From: Gordonia sp. KTR9
Lineage (GTDB): Bacteria; Actinomycetota; Actinomycetes; Mycobacteriales; Mycobacteriaceae
Assembly (NCBI RefSeq): GCF_000143885.2
Contig: NC_018581.1
Coordinates: 2,418,001-2,482,000, forward strand
Length of the DNA stretch: 64,000 nt
Direction: 5' to 3'
The position numbers were made by a program, and so were the translations under genes. The notes beneath the pieces are model-generated. The model did no database searches and was not told the origin of the DNA. It was given only the letters and a program-made list of their open reading frames with translations. Below, one piece after another: positions 13,591-23,294 of the stretch (its first letter is position 1; the number at the start of each line of letters is the position of its first letter).

Positions 13591-13673
13591 GATCTCTCCA
13601 GGATATGGGTCGGTGCGGACCGGAGTTCACCCCAGTGGCCGCGCACGGCGCGCAGACCGGCATCATTGGGGCC

Positions 13674-14927
13674 ATGGCTGATGGTTCGAGCACGGGAACT
13701 CCCGGATCGCTGTGGCACGGTTTCGCCGACATGGGGGCGGTGACCGCGAGTGGACCGTTCGTCGTCACCAGGGGCGAGGGCGCACGGATCTTCGACCGCG
13801 CCGGCAACTCCTACCTCGATGCGACGGCCGGGCTCTGGTTCACCAACGTGGGCCACGGACGTACCGAGATCGCCGACGCCGTCGCACGACAGCTCGGCAC
13901 CATCGCGCACTACTCGAACTTCGGTGACATCGCGAGCGACCCGACGCTCCGCCTCGCCGAGGAACTCGGCCGGATCGCACCCGTGCCCGGGTCGAAGATC
14001 TTCTTCACCTCCGGCGGCAGCGACTCGATCGACACCGCGGTCAAGCTCGCCCGCCGCTACTGGGTGGAGCAGGGACGCGAGTCCAAGCGGGTCGTCGTCA
14101 GCCGCACCAAGGCCTACCACGGGATGCACGCCGCGGGCACCTCGCTGGCCGGCATCCCGCTGAACCACGACGGGTACGGCGAGCTCATGCACGACGTCCA
14201 GAACGTCGACTGGGACGACGCCAAGAGCCTGCTCGGACTCGTCGAACGCGTGGGCGCCGACAACATCGCCGCATTCTTCTGCGAACCGATCATCGGCGCC
14301 GGGGGCATCTACCTGCCGCCGGAGGGGTACCTCGCCGAGGTGCGCGCCATCTGCCGGGACCACGACATCCTCTTCGTCGTCGACGAGGTCGTCACCGGAT
14401 TCGGCCGTATCGGTGGCGAATCCTGGTTCGCCTCAGCGCGATTCGGACTCGAACCGGACATGATCACCACCGCCAAGGGGCTCACGTCCGGGTATGTCCC
14501 GATGGGTGCGGTGTTCATCGCCCCCTGGATCGCCGAACCGTTCTTCGCCGGCGGCGTGTGGTGGCGGCACGGCTACACATATGGCGGGCACGCCGGCGCG
14601 GCGGCGGCCGCCCTGGCCAACCTCGAGATCATCCGGCGGGAGAACCTCCTGGCCGAGGCGACGCGTCTGGAAGGCGATCTCGCCGCGGCGTTGTCACCAC
14701 TCGCCGACCTCGACTCGGTCGCCGAGGTCCGGACCGGACTGGGCGCGGTCACCGCGGTCCAGCTGGCCGACCCCGCGACGGCCCCGGCGGCGGTGCTGAA
14801 GCTGCGCGAACACGGGGTGAGCACGCGGGCCGCCGGGCAAGGTGCGCTGCAGGTCTCGCCCGCCTTCGTGATGACGACCGCCGAGGTCGGCGAACTCGCC
14901 GACCGGATGCGCGCGGCGCTGAGCTGA
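13674..14927 (+). CDS. Class III PLP-dependent aminotransferase
   Basis: A 417-residue omega-type aminotransferase (class III, like omega-amino acid:pyruvate or diamine transaminases). The PLP lysine is in TTAKGLTSGYVPMG, the cofactor Asp is in VVDEVVTGFGR, and FTSGGSDSIDTAVKLAR binds phosphate. The start ATG at 13674 begins MADGSSTG; further upstream the frame is open but unconserved. A CATCAT hexamer 7 nt before the ATG could serve a leaderless transcript. The neighbours give no pathway clue, so the amino donor is unknown. A strong hairpin follows the stop. Confidence 0.85.
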   Translation: MADGSSTGTPGSLWHGFADMGAVTASGPFVVTRGEGARIFDRAGNSYLDATAGLWFTNVGHGRTEIADAVARQLGTIAHYSNFGDIASDPTLRLAEELGRIAPVPGSKIFFTSGGSDSIDTAVKLARRYWVEQGRESKRVVVSRTKAYHGMHAAGTSLAGIPLNHDGYGELMHDVQNVDWDDAKSLLGLVERVGADNIAAFFCEPIIGAGGIYLPPEGYLAEVRAICRDHDILFVVDEVVTGFGRIGGESWFASARFGLEPDMITTAKGLTSGYVPMGAVFIAPWIAEPFFAGGVWWRHGYTYGGHAGAAAAALANLEIIRRENLLAEATRLEGDLAAALSPLADLDSVAEVRTGLGAVTAVQLADPATAPAAVLKLREHGVSTRAAGQGALQVSPAFVMTTAEVGELADRMRAALS

Positions 14928-14946
14928 CGCACCAGACCACGACATA

Positions 14947-14985
14947 CGACAGGGCCCGGCTGCTGAACGCAGCCGGGCCCTGTCG
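14947..14985. terminator. Bidirectional hairpin terminator between the aminotransferase and ahpD
   Basis: A perfect 17-bp stem (arms 14947-14963 and 14969-14985) with a 5-nt TGAAC loop, followed on the + strand by TTGTT. It lies between convergent genes, 19 bp from each stop, and can end transcription from both sides. Confidence 0.85.
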
Positions 14986-15004
14986 TTGTTCTACGTGCGG
15001 TGGA

Positions 15005-15538
15005 TCAGGCGTTGGCGAGCACCTCGGTGGTCGCGATCGCCTGGGCGACGCCGCTGACGATCGACGCGACCTTGAGCGCCTCGAAGATCGCCTCACGGTC
15101 GACGCCGGCCTCGCGCAGGGTGTTCTCGTGTGCGGCGACGCAGTGGCCGCAGCCGTTGATCGAGGACACCGCGAACGACCACAGCTCGAAGGCGGCCTTG
15201 TCGACGCCGGGGTTGCCGATGATGTTCATCCGCAGGCCGGGCCGCAGGTCGTCGTACTTGCCGTCGAGGAAGCCGCGACCCCGGTAGAACACGTTGTTCA
15301 TACCCATGATCGACGCGGCGCCCAGCGCCGCGTTGTAGGCCTCCGCGGAGAGCGTGTCGGCGGCCTCGTCGGCGATCTCGCTGAGCACCTTCGCATTTCG
15401 CGTGGCGGCAGCGGTCGACAGCAGGGTTCCCCACAGCTGTTCCTCGGTCAGCGCGGTGGTGCGGCTGATCGAACCGAGGTTGAGCTTGAGATCCTTGGCG
15501 TACTCGGGGAGTGCTTCCTTGAGATTGTCGATGCTCAT
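15005..15538 (-). CDS. ahpD: Alkyl hydroperoxide reductase AhpD
   Basis: AhpD (177 aa) is a thiol adaptor that re-reduces AhpC in actinobacteria and has weak peroxidase activity of its own. The CxxC active site is C130-G-H-C133 with H137 in [12 protein letters not shown], the same numbering as in M. tuberculosis. The start ATG at 15538 lies 11 bp after the ahpC stop, so the two are one transcript. It faces the strong hairpin at 14947-14985. Confidence 0.96.
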   Translation of the reverse strand: MSIDNLKEALPEYAKDLKLNLGSISRTTALTEEQLWGTLLSTAAATRNAKVLSEIADEAADTLSAEAYNAALGAASIMGMNNVFYRGRGFLDGKYDDLRPGLRMNIIGNPGVDKAAFELWSFAVSSINGCGHCVAAHENTLREAGVDREAIFEALKVASIVSGVAQAIATTEVLANA

Positions 15539-15549
15539 CTGGTCTCCTC

Positions 15550-16137
15550 TCAGACGCCGGCCGTCATGAGCTCGCCGGCGTCGATCGTCGGGTCGCCCTT
15601 CTTCCAGTTGCAGGCGCACAGTTCGTCGGACTGCAGCGCGTCGAGGACACGCAGGACCTCGTCGACGTTGCGGCCCACCGAACCCGCGGTGACCGACACG
15701 AACTGGATCTCGTTGTTCGGATCGACGATGAAGGTGGCGCGATCGGCGACCCCGTCGGCGTTGAGAACGCCTGCCGCGGTGGCCAGTTCACGCTTGAGGT
15801 CGCTCAGCATCGGGAACGGGAGGGTCTTGAGGTCCTCGTGCTGTGCGCGCCACTGGAAGTGGACGAACTCGTTGTCCACCGAGGCGCCGAGCACCTGGGT
15901 GTCGCGGTCGGCGAACTCGTCGTTCAGCTTGCCGAAAGCGGCGATCTCGGTCGGGCACACGAAGGTGAAGTCCTTCGGCCAGAAGAACACGACGCGCCAC
16001 TGGCCGGGGTGGTCGTCGGACGAGACGGTCGTGAAGTAGTCGTCGGGCTGCTGGGCATTGACCTTGCTGAGGTCGCCACCGATGACGGCGGTGAGGTTGT
16101 AGGCGGGGAACTGGTCACCGATGGTGAGCAGGGGCAT
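15550..16137 (-). CDS. ahpC: Alkyl hydroperoxide reductase AhpC (peroxiredoxin)
   Basis: AhpC (195 aa) reduces peroxides and peroxynitrite. Peroxidatic C61 is in DFTFVCPTE, and the C-terminal LCACNWKKG supplies C174 and C176, the three-cysteine arrangement of the M. tuberculosis enzyme. An AAGGAG site precedes the ATG at 16137. It is first in the ahpC-ahpD operon and divergent from oxyR across 125 bp, so it is very probably OxyR-controlled. TACATT (minus strand, 16159-16164) is a possible -10. Confidence 0.97.
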   Translation of the reverse strand: MPLLTIGDQFPAYNLTAVIGGDLSKVNAQQPDDYFTTVSSDDHPGQWRVVFFWPKDFTFVCPTEIAAFGKLNDEFADRDTQVLGASVDNEFVHFQWRAQHEDLKTLPFPMLSDLKRELATAAGVLNADGVADRATFIVDPNNEIQFVSVTAGSVGRNVDEVLRVLDALQSDELCACNWKKGDPTIDAGELMTAGV

Positions 16138-16249
16138 GTTTCGCTCCTTCAGCTGGTGAATGTAGTGAAATTGCGCGCGAACGAGTTTCGCGAGGTACGA
16201 GTACCATCGTGCCGGATTTCGGCCAAAAGCGAAACGTGATGATTAGCAC

Positions 16250-16281
16250 TACACTGATAGGCATGCCCGATAGAACTTATC
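16250..16281 (+). promoter_or_regulatory. oxyR leaderless -10 and candidate OxyR palindrome
   Basis: TACACT at 16250-16255 lies 7 nt before the oxyR ATG, the spacing of a leaderless mycobacterial-type promoter. GATAG repeats at 16256-16260 and 16269-16273 and a GATA-N5-TATC palindrome (16269-16281) surround the start codon, a possible autoregulatory site. The OxyR-binding assignment is inference. Confidence 0.4.
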
Positions 16282-17195
16282 AGCCGACCGTCGCGGGTCT
16301 GCGTGCCTTCGTCGCCCTGGCTCACCGTCGCCACTTCGGAACTGCCGCAACAGATCTCGGTGTCAGTCAGCCCTCGCTGTCGCAGGCGCTGTCCGCGCTG
16401 GAGGCCGGTCTCGGAGTGACCCTCGTCGAACGCACCACACGGCGTGTCCAGTTGACCGCCGACGGTGTCGAGCTCCTGCCGCGGGCGATCGCGGTGACCG
16501 AGGCCGTCGACGAGTTCACCTCGGCGGCCGCGGGCGCCGGACAGCCGCTGCACGGGGCGCTGCGGCTGGGTGTCATCCCGACGGTGGCGCCGTATGTTCT
16601 GCCGACACTGCTGCGCGGGCTCTCCAGGCGGTTCCCCGACCTCGTGCCCCGCGTCGTGGAGGAACAGACCGCGCGGCTGGTCGAACAGCTGCGTACCGGC
16701 GTCCTCGACGTGGCACTGCTCGCCCTCCCCGTCGACATGCCCGGCATCGTCGAAGTCCCGATCTATCGCGAGGATTTCGTTCTCGCGCTCCCGTCCGGGC
16801 ATGCGCTCGCCGGACGCCGCCGCGTCGACCCCACCGCACTCGCGGAACTGCCCCTGCTCCTCCTCGACGAGGGACACTGCCTGCGTGACCAGGCCCTGGA
16901 GGTGTGCCGGCTCGCGGGCGTGCGGCCCGACCTCGGACAGACCCGGGCAGCGTCGCTGACCACGGCGGTGCACTGCGTCGTCGGTGGTCTCGGCGTGACC
17001 CTCATCCCGCAGACGGCGGTCGCGTCGGAGACGGCGTCGGGCGATCTGGCCACCGCGACGTTCGCGGCCCCTCGTCCGGGTCGACGGATCGGCCTGGTCT
17101 TCCGGGCCTCGGCGCGACACGACGAGGCTTACCACGAACTCGCCTCTGTCATCGGCGATCTCGTCGGTGCAACCGGCGCCGTGACCCCGCTCTAG
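16263..17195 (+). CDS. oxyR: Peroxide-sensing LysR-type regulator OxyR
   Basis: OxyR (310 aa) activates peroxide-defence genes on disulfide formation. The N-terminal LysR helix-turn-helix spans about 10-65. The redox pair is C206 and C215 in [14 protein letters not shown], matching the E. coli OxyR sensor motif. The ATG at 16263 gives [16 protein letters not shown], nearly the same N-terminus as mycobacterial OxyR; earlier in-frame Met codons are not conserved. It is divergent from ahpCD, and its stop shares CTAG with the convergent helicase stop. Unlike the mutated M. tuberculosis copy, this gene is intact. Confidence 0.95.
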   Translation: MPDRTYQPTVAGLRAFVALAHRRHFGTAATDLGVSQPSLSQALSALEAGLGVTLVERTTRRVQLTADGVELLPRAIAVTEAVDEFTSAAAGAGQPLHGALRLGVIPTVAPYVLPTLLRGLSRRFPDLVPRVVEEQTARLVEQLRTGVLDVALLALPVDMPGIVEVPIYREDFVLALPSGHALAGRRRVDPTALAELPLLLLDEGHCLRDQALEVCRLAGVRPDLGQTRAASLTTAVHCVVGGLGVTLIPQTAVASETASGDLATATFAAPRPGRRIGLVFRASARHDEAYHELASVIGDLVGATGAVTPL

Positions 17196-19345
17196 ACCGG
17201 GTCGCCGGCCGGCTCGATCGACGCGGCGGCGGCTGCCTGCGCGGCGAGGGCCTCCCATTCGTCGACGAGGCTCGAGTCGACATCGCGGACCATGGTGCCC
17301 AGATCTTCGACGATCCGCTCGATCTCGGGCGTCACCACGCTCGTCGGAACACCCTGGCGCAGGACGCGATAACAGTCCGACAGATAGCGCAGCAGCACGC
17401 CCTCGCTGCGGGCGAGCCCGTACGCGGAGATCAGCTCCGTGAACGTCATGGCCTTCTCCAGCATCTCGCGGAGAACGGATTTCGGCGCAGGCGGGAACGA
17501 CGACACCCATGGATGGCCGCGACGATAGATGTCGAAGGCGGCGAAGATCTCCTCGGCCAGCGGCTGCGGCCAGGTGATCTCCTCGAGTCGCGACATCCGT
17601 TCCTCGTACTCGATCCCGTCGGCCTTCATCTCGGCGATCGCGGCGTCGCGCGCGACCTTGCGCTGCGCGAGCAACAGCGGCCGCGGGTTCTCCAGCGTCG
17701 ATTCGAGGACGGAGACCACATCGAGCGCGTAGGTCGACGACTCCGGGTCGAGGATCTCGAAGGTCGCCAGCGCGAAGGCGGACAGCGGGTTGGTCAACGC
17801 GAAGTTCTCGGGCATGTCGACGCTCAGGGCGATGTGCCGGCCGGTGTCGTCGGGTTCGTCGAGTTGCACGACGATGCCCGCGTCCCGCAGCCCGCGATAG
17901 AGCTCGATCGTGTGCTTGATGGTGCGCAGCTGCCGATCGCGCGGCTCGTGGTTGTCCTCGAGGAGGTGGCGTACCGCGGCGAAGCAGTCACCCGGCCGCC
18001 CGAGCACCTCGAGCAGCATGGCCGTCGTCATCTGGAAGTGGCTGCGCAGCGGCTCGTCGGGAGCGTCCATGAGCTGGGTGAACGTCTTCTCGCCCCACGA
18101 CACGAAACCCTCGGGGGGCTTCTTGCGCACCAGCTTTCGCAGCTTCTTGGGATCGTCGCCGGCCTTGGCCACCGCCCGGGCGTTCTCCACGTCGTGATCG
18201 GGGGCCTGGGCGACGACGTATCCGATCGTGTCGAACCCGGCACGCCCGGCGCGACCGGCGATCTGGTGGAACTCGCGGGCCCGCAGACGACGGACCCGGC
18301 GTCCGTCGTACTTGCTCAGGGCCGCGAACAGCACCGTGCGTATCGGCACGTTGATCCCGACGCCGAGCGTGTCGGTGCCGGCGATGACCTTCAGCAGACC
18401 CTGCTGGGCCAGACGTTCCACCAGGCGGCGGTACCGCGGGAGCATGCCGGCGTGATGCACGCCGATACCGGCGCGCAGCAGTTTGGACAGGGTGTTGCCG
18501 AAACCGGTGGAGAACCGGAAGTCGCCGATGGCCTCCGCGATCGCCGCCTTCTCGGTCTTGTCGCAGATGCGGACGCTGAGCAGGGCCTGCGCGCGCTCGA
18601 CGGCGGCGGCCTGGGTGAAGTGCACCACGTAGACCGGCGCCCGGCCCCGATCGACCAGTTCCTCGATCGTCTCGTGGATCGGGGTCATCGCGTAGGAGTG
18701 CTCGAGGGGGACCGGTCGCTGCGCGCCGGTGACCTCGACGGTCTCGCGGCCGGTGCGGCGGGTCAGATCGTCGACGAAGAACGACACGTCGCCCAGCGTC
18801 GCCGACATCAGCAGGAACTGCGTCGACGGCAGTTCGATGAGGGGGACCTGCCACGCCCAGCCGCGGTCCGGTTCGCCGTAGTAGTGGAACTCGTCGGCGA
18901 CGAGGGTGCCGATGTCGCTCTCCCCGCCCGCGGCGAGCGCGAGGTTGGCGACGATCTCGGCGGTGGCGCACACGATGGGCGCGTCCGCGTTGACCGCGGC
19001 GTCGCCGGTCAGCAGACCGACCTGGTCGGCGCCGAACATCGCGCACAGCTCGAAGAACTTCTCGCTGACGAGCGCCTTGATCGGGGCGGTGTAGAACGCG
19101 CGCTCGCCGCGGCAGCGCGCGAAGTACAGCGCACCCGCCGCGACGAGTGATTTGCCCGAGCCGGTCGGCGTCGCCAGGATCACGTGGCTGCCGGCGAGGA
19201 GCTCGAGGAGCGACTCCTCCTGATGGGCGTAGAGGTCGAGTCCGTGCCCCGTCCACCAGTCGGTGTACCGCTCCAGGGCGGCGTCCTCGTCGTCGGTGGG
19301 GACCAGGACGTGGGGTGCGGGAATCGGGGCGGTGTCCGGGATCAG
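17192..19345 (-). CDS. DEAD/DEAH-box helicase, DUF3516 type (probable CTG start)
   Basis: A superfamily II helicase of about 717 residues. Walker [10 protein letters not shown] is near residue 60, Walker B is VADEFHYY, motif III MSATLGD, and motif [14 protein letters not shown]; a DUF3516-like C-terminal half follows. Conserved-looking sequence runs upstream of the GTG at 19183, which falls just before Walker A and is too late to be the start. Between 19184 and the in-frame stop at 19388-19390 there is no ATG, GTG or TTG. A CTG at 19345-19343 overlaps the PAC2 stop as CTGA, so I place the start there. It probably acts on RNA; the substrate is unknown. Confidence 0.82.
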   Translation of the reverse strand: MIPDTAPIPAPHVLVPTDDEDAALERYTDWWTGHGLDLYAHQEESLLELLAGSHVILATPTGSGKSLVAAGALYFARCRGERAFYTAPIKALVSEKFFELCAMFGADQVGLLTGDAAVNADAPIVCATAEIVANLALAAGGESDIGTLVADEFHYYGEPDRGWAWQVPLIELPSTQFLLMSATLGDVSFFVDDLTRRTGRETVEVTGAQRPVPLEHSYAMTPIHETIEELVDRGRAPVYVVHFTQAAAVERAQALLSVRICDKTEKAAIAEAIGDFRFSTGFGNTLSKLLRAGIGVHHAGMLPRYRRLVERLAQQGLLKVIAGTDTLGVGINVPIRTVLFAALSKYDGRRVRRLRAREFHQIAGRAGRAGFDTIGYVVAQAPDHDVENARAVAKAGDDPKKLRKLVRKKPPEGFVSWGEKTFTQLMDAPDEPLRSHFQMTTAMLLEVLGRPGDCFAAVRHLLEDNHEPRDRQLRTIKHTIELYRGLRDAGIVVQLDEPDDTGRHIALSVDMPENFALTNPLSAFALATFEILDPESSTYALDVVSVLESTLENPRPLLLAQRKVARDAAIAEMKADGIEYEERMSRLEEITWPQPLAEEIFAAFDIYRRGHPWVSSFPPAPKSVLREMLEKAMTFTELISAYGLARSEGVLLRYLSDCYRVLRQGVPTSVVTPEIERIVEDLGTMVRDVDSSLVDEWEALAAQAAAAASIEPAGDPV

Positions 19346-20313
19346 ATCTGTGATCGTGGACCCTCGTCCCCGGGGCCCGCCTCGCCGTCACCGGTGTGCT
19401 CGGCCAGGAACCGCTCGAGTTCGGCTCCGAGTTCGTCGCCGCTGGGCAGCGATTCCTCGGCGGCGAGCAGCGATGCCCGTTCCTGTGCGGCCTGGGTGAA
19501 CGTGTCGTACTGGGTCTCCAGCGCGGCCACCACCGACTCGATCTCGGTGTTTCCCTCGACCTCGGTGTCGACCTGTGCGCGCACCTTCTCCGCGGCGCTG
19601 TCGAGAGCGGCGAGCGGGAGGTCGAGGCCGGCGAGTTCGGCGACGGCCGCCAGCAGCCGTGCCGACGCCGCCGGATAGTTGGTCTGGGCGAGGTAGTGCG
19701 GGACGTGCACGGACAGACCCGAGGCACGGTAGTCGTGCTCGCCCATCCGCAGCTCGAGCAGCATCGACGCACTGGCCGGCAGTTTCATCGCCGATCCCCA
19801 GCGGGGCAGGTCGCCCAGGGCGTCGGGATCGCTGCCGTGTGCCGTGATCGACGGCGGGCGGGTGTGCGGCACGGCCATCGGGATCGCGTTGAGACCGATG
19901 ACGTCGGTGACACCGAGACCGTCGCTGAGGCGACGGACCGCATCGACGAACTGTTCCCACCGCAGGTCGGGTTCGGAACCGGCGAGGAGCAGGAAGCCCT
20001 TGCCGGAGTTGTCGCGGATCGCGTGGAGGGCCAGCGACGGCATCTCCACGTCCGTGAAGGTCTCACCGCTGAACGAGATGGTCGGCCGGCGCGAGCGGTA
20101 GTCCATCAGCTCGTCGGAGGAGAAGGTGGCGACCAACTCGGACTCGAGGCTGTCACGCAGGTGCGCGGCGGCCAGTGCGACCGCGTGTCCGGCGTCGGCG
20201 AACCCCTCCAGCGCGTGGATCAGTACCGGTCCCGTACCGTCGGTCCGGCTCACCTGCGGAGCGGGAAAGGCGAGTTCATACAGCGCGTCGTCGCGCGCAG
20301 GCTGCTCGTCCAC
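19342..20313 (-). CDS. PAC2-family protein (Rv2714-like proteasome-assembly-chaperone fold)
   Basis: A 323-residue cytoplasmic protein of the PAC2 family, orthologous by position and sequence (LYELAFPAPQ, VLIHALEGFADAGHA) to M. tuberculosis Rv2714. Its function is unproven; the fold resembles archaeal/eukaryotic proteasome assembly chaperones. An in-frame ATG at 20364 exists, but the GTG at 20313 has a near-perfect AAGGAGGG site 6 nt upstream and starts close to the conserved region, so it is preferred. The downstream helicase overlaps its stop by 4 bp. The C-terminal 60 residues are acidic and low in conservation. Confidence 0.85.
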   Translation of the reverse strand: MDEQPARDDALYELAFPAPQVSRTDGTGPVLIHALEGFADAGHAVALAAAHLRDSLESELVATFSSDELMDYRSRRPTISFSGETFTDVEMPSLALHAIRDNSGKGFLLLAGSEPDLRWEQFVDAVRRLSDGLGVTDVIGLNAIPMAVPHTRPPSITAHGSDPDALGDLPRWGSAMKLPASASMLLELRMGEHDYRASGLSVHVPHYLAQTNYPAASARLLAAVAELAGLDLPLAALDSAAEKVRAQVDTEVEGNTEIESVVAALETQYDTFTQAAQERASLLAAEESLPSGDELGAELERFLAEHTGDGEAGPGDEGPRSQI

Positions 20314-20491
20314 GTCGTCCCTCCTTCTGCTGGCAGCTGTCTGAAGAGACAGCTGAACATCCATTGTCTCGCACCCGGGTGCCGAGCGTCATCTGGGTGC
20401 AACCACCTCGACACGCCGGTGATTCCCGCGCTGATCCGGGCGGTGTGTCGGAGGGCCTGCAGGGTCGGAACCGATGGCACAGTAGACCGTT

Positions 20492-21199
20492 GTGACCGAG
20501 CCGCGTGCGCCCCGACTGTGCTTGTCCCCTCTGCGCTTGTCCCCTCTGACGGCGGCCGCCTGCCTGGTGGCCGCCGCGGTCCTGCTCTCCGCATGCTCGG
20601 TCGCCGGGGAACCCGCGGCGTCCAGTCCGGACCTCTCCGCCCGATCGGTGACGGCCGAGGACTTCCCCGAGGGGGCCGCGAGCAGGATTCCGTCGTCGGC
20701 GGTCGCGAACGCTCTGGCCGACGTGACCGGCGCACCGATGCCCGGACAGACGGGCACCCGGGTGTCGCCGCCGGACTGTGCACCGGCTCCCGTCTCCGCC
20801 GACGGCGCGGTCGCGTTCCTGGGCCCCGGTCCGGGGGAGCGGTCCACGCTGACCACGGTCGTCGCCGGTGTCGACTCGCCGCTCGAGGACGTGGTCGACC
20901 TGGCCGAGCGGTGCCCGCAGACCACGACGACGACATTCGGGGCGTCGTCGACGATCACCACCGAGGTCCTTCCTCCTCCGCCGGGCATGGACGGGGTCGA
21001 GACCGCCGCCATCCGTCGCACCATCGTGACCGGCGGCGGCGCCCCCACGACGACGAGTGCCCTCACCCTGCTCGGCGAGCGTGACGGCGTCCGCGTCTAC
21101 GCCGAATACCGGTGGCCCACAGCGGGCCCGGTGCCGGCGGACGCGGCCGCCGCACTCGATGCGCTCTTCGTCGAGGCGAACGCCGCCGCGTTCGGCTGA
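20492..21199 (+). CDS. Predicted lipoprotein of unknown function
   Basis: A 235-residue secreted protein. The N-terminus has a Leu/Ala signal segment and a lipobox LLSAC with the lipidated C35, so it should be anchored to the outer face of the membrane. The mature part has two further cysteines (PDCAP, ERCPQ) that could pair, and Thr/Pro-rich stretches. It resembles the small sensor-like lipoproteins of Mycobacteriales, but I do not recognise a specific family. The start is GTG at 20492. It lies between the divergent PAC2 gene and the DUF4192 gene. Confidence 0.7.
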   Translation: MTEPRAPRLCLSPLRLSPLTAAACLVAAAVLLSACSVAGEPAASSPDLSARSVTAEDFPEGAASRIPSSAVANALADVTGAPMPGQTGTRVSPPDCAPAPVSADGAVAFLGPGPGERSTLTTVVAGVDSPLEDVVDLAERCPQTTTTTFGASSTITTEVLPPPPGMDGVETAAIRRTIVTGGGAPTTTSALTLLGERDGVRVYAEYRWPTAGPVPADAAAALDALFVEANAAAFG

Positions 21200-21292
21200 T
21201 TCGTACTCCGCCTGTGCATGACCCGGCCCGGGTTGTCCACAGACTGTGATCGCCGCGGTTGCGGCGTCCGGCGCCGGGTGAAGCTGGCGTCC

Positions 21293-22417
21293 ATGCAGAT
21301 CCTGGATTCGGGTCCACAGGGCCCCCACGACCCGTCGACGCTGCTCACCTCCGTCCCCGCGCGTCTCGGCTTCCTCCCGGAGCGGTCGATCATCGTGATC
21401 GCGTTCGCCGCCGATCGCACCGTGAATGCGACCATGCGACACGACCTCGTCCTCGAGGCCGACGGCAGCCCGACCCGGGAACTCGTCGCCGTCCTCGCCG
21501 GGCTGGGCGAGATCACGTCCACCTACGGCGTCGAGGAGATCGTGGTCGTGATCGCCGATGACCGGTACCCCGTCGACGATCACCGCTATCGCCGAATCCT
21601 GGCGATGAGCGACCGGTACTTCGGCGAGGTCGGCGGGGTCGCGGCCGGATTCGGACTGGCGGCGTTCGACGCCGGTGCCCGGTGGACGACCATCTGGTGC
21701 CCGGAGGATCGGGCCTGGTCCGTCGTCGTGTCCTCGGACGCGGCCGGATGTCTCGCCGACCCGCACACATCCCCGACGGCGATCGCGGAAGCCGTGCGCT
21801 CGGGTCGACGAATCCTCACCCGGCGCTCGGAGATGCGGTCCATGCTCGAACCGCTGGACTCCGAGTGCGGCCCATCGCGTCCGCGGCCGGATTGTCACCA
21901 GTGCCGCGGCCACGATCTCGATGAGACCGATCGCGGCCGGCCCGACCCCGGTCCCGAGGACATCGAGGAGTCCGCACGGGCGCTGGATCTGGTGATCGGC
22001 GCAGTGCTCGGCGCGGACCGGCCGCTGGACTGCGCAGAACTGGACCGGCTGGAGCGGGCCATCCTCCGCCCCGACGTGCGCGACGCCGCACTCGCCCTGT
22101 CCGTCACCGAACTCCGGGGCGCGGCCGAACGCCTCTGGCGAGAACTGACCCGGCGCTTGAGTGGGCGCGGAAGGGCAGCTGCCGCAACACTTCTCGCGCA
22201 TCTGCACTACATCGGCGGGGACGGCGCCTACGCCGGCGTCGCACTCGACGTCGCGCTCGGGTGCGCGGAACCCGGAACGCTGGCCAGGCTGCTGGACAAC
22301 GCCCTGCGTGCAGGCGTACGCCCGGCCAGGCTGTGGGGCACGATCGACAAGTCGTATGACGCAGCGAAGCGACTCGGCGTCGTCATCCCGGCGGTGACGC
22401 TGCGCACCGCCGGGTGA
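21293..22417 (+). CDS. DUF4192 domain protein
   Basis: A 374-residue cytoplasmic protein of the actinobacterial DUF4192 family. Recognisable elements are the N-terminal DPSTLLTSVPARLGFLPERS followed by VIAFAADR, and a C-terminal helical half with ATLLAHLHYIGGDGAYAGVA. A cysteine pair CHQC lies mid-protein. The start ATG at 21293 begins just before the conserved core; the open frame extends upstream to 21218 without conservation. No function is known for the family, and no operon partner is evident: the gap from the lipoprotein is 93 bp and ideR faces it. Confidence 0.8.
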   Translation: MQILDSGPQGPHDPSTLLTSVPARLGFLPERSIIVIAFAADRTVNATMRHDLVLEADGSPTRELVAVLAGLGEITSTYGVEEIVVVIADDRYPVDDHRYRRILAMSDRYFGEVGGVAAGFGLAAFDAGARWTTIWCPEDRAWSVVVSSDAAGCLADPHTSPTAIAEAVRSGRRILTRRSEMRSMLEPLDSECGPSRPRPDCHQCRGHDLDETDRGRPDPGPEDIEESARALDLVIGAVLGADRPLDCAELDRLERAILRPDVRDAALALSVTELRGAAERLWRELTRRLSGRGRAAAATLLAHLHYIGGDGAYAGVALDVALGCAEPGTLARLLDNALRAGVRPARLWGTIDKSYDAAKRLGVVIPAVTLRTAG

Positions 22418-22436
22418 CGGTCAGACCTTCGCTGTG

Positions 22437-23132
22437 TCAGACCTTCTCGACCACCCGCTCGACGAACAACGAGTGCGCCATCTCGGGTGAGAGCTCGAGG
22501 CCGTCGTGACCGGGTGTGTCGATGGTGATGGTGCCGGCCGTGTTCGACACCGTCACGCGGGCGTTGGGAACCACGCCCGCCTCACGAAGCGCGGCGATGA
22601 GTTCGGTGTCGGACTGCGCGTGCTCCGACAGCCGGCGCACGATCACCGGCACCGTCTCACCCGGCGGGAGGTCGGCGAGGCGGGTGGCGCCGTCGTCGGA
22701 ACTCGACGCCTCCACTCCCAGAAGTTCCAGGCCCGGGATCGGGTTGCCGTAGGGCGACGTCGTCGGGTACTCCAGCACGGCGAGCAGTCGTCGTTCGACG
22801 TTCTCGCTCATCACGTGCTCCCAGCGGCACGCCTCCTCGTGGACCTGGTCCCAGGGCATCCCGATAACGTCGACCAGGAGGCGCTCGGCCAGGCGATGCT
22901 TGCGCATCACCGCGACCGCGAGCGAGCGGCCGCGATCGGTCAGTTCGAGGTGCCGGTCTCCGGCGACGCGCAGAAGCCCGTCGCGTTCCATCCGGGCAAC
23001 GGTCTGCGAGACGGTGGGACCGGACTGGTCCAGTCGCTCGGCGATGCGCGCCCGCAGCGGCACGATGCCTTCTTCTTCGAGATCGTAGATCGTTCGCAAG
23101 TACATCTCGGTGGTGTCAACCAGGTCGTTCAC
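22437..23132 (-). CDS. ideR: Iron-dependent regulator IdeR (DtxR family)
   Basis: IdeR (231 aa; 230 in M. tuberculosis) represses siderophore and iron-uptake genes when loaded with Fe2+. The helix-turn-helix spans about 25-60 (RIAERLDQSGPTVSQTVARM). Metal ligands M10, H79, E83, H98, C102, E105 and H106 all align with DtxR/IdeR, and an SH3-like C-terminal domain is present. The GTG at 23132 is chosen because it reproduces the mycobacterial N-terminus (xNDLVDTTEMYLRT); a TTG three codons upstream sits too close to the AAAGGGA ribosome site. It faces the DUF4192 gene and is divergent from acuC. Confidence 0.96.
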   Translation of the reverse strand: MNDLVDTTEMYLRTIYDLEEEGIVPLRARIAERLDQSGPTVSQTVARMERDGLLRVAGDRHLELTDRGRSLAVAVMRKHRLAERLLVDVIGMPWDQVHEEACRWEHVMSENVERRLLAVLEYPTTSPYGNPIPGLELLGVEASSSDDGATRLADLPPGETVPVIVRRLSEHAQSDTELIAALREAGVVPNARVTVSNTAGTITIDTPGHDGLELSPEMAHSLFVERVVEKV

Positions 23133-23282
23133 GATGCGCAATCCCTTTCGTCCCCGCCAAGATTACCCTGTTTGCGGGCGGTGACCGCGATCTCACCGCG
23201 GCCGTGGGCCCGCAGGTGCGATGTGGCGCGGGCCCGCCCGTGTCCGACGCGACATCCGTGGCCGCTGCGCGAGGTGTACCAC

Positions 23283-23288
23283 TAGCCT
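23283..23288 (+). promoter_or_regulatory. -10 element upstream of the acuC mini-ORF
   Basis: TAGCCT fits TANNNT and ends exactly 6 nt before a GTG at 23295, the leaderless spacing seen repeatedly in this window. No good -35 is visible, which is common for such promoters. Confidence 0.5.
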
Positions 23289-23294
23289 GAGGTC

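Noticed and set aside
16904..19150. A 748-codon + strand frame across oxyR and the DUF3516 helicase
   Set aside because: It crosses two real genes on different strands and its product is Arg/Asp/Val-rich without any recognisable motif.
19184..19341. Frameshift or pseudogene in the DUF3516 helicase 5' end
   Set aside because: The frame is uninterrupted and reads plausible helicase N-terminal sequence up to the PAC2 stop; only a standard start codon is missing, so a CTG start is the simpler explanation.
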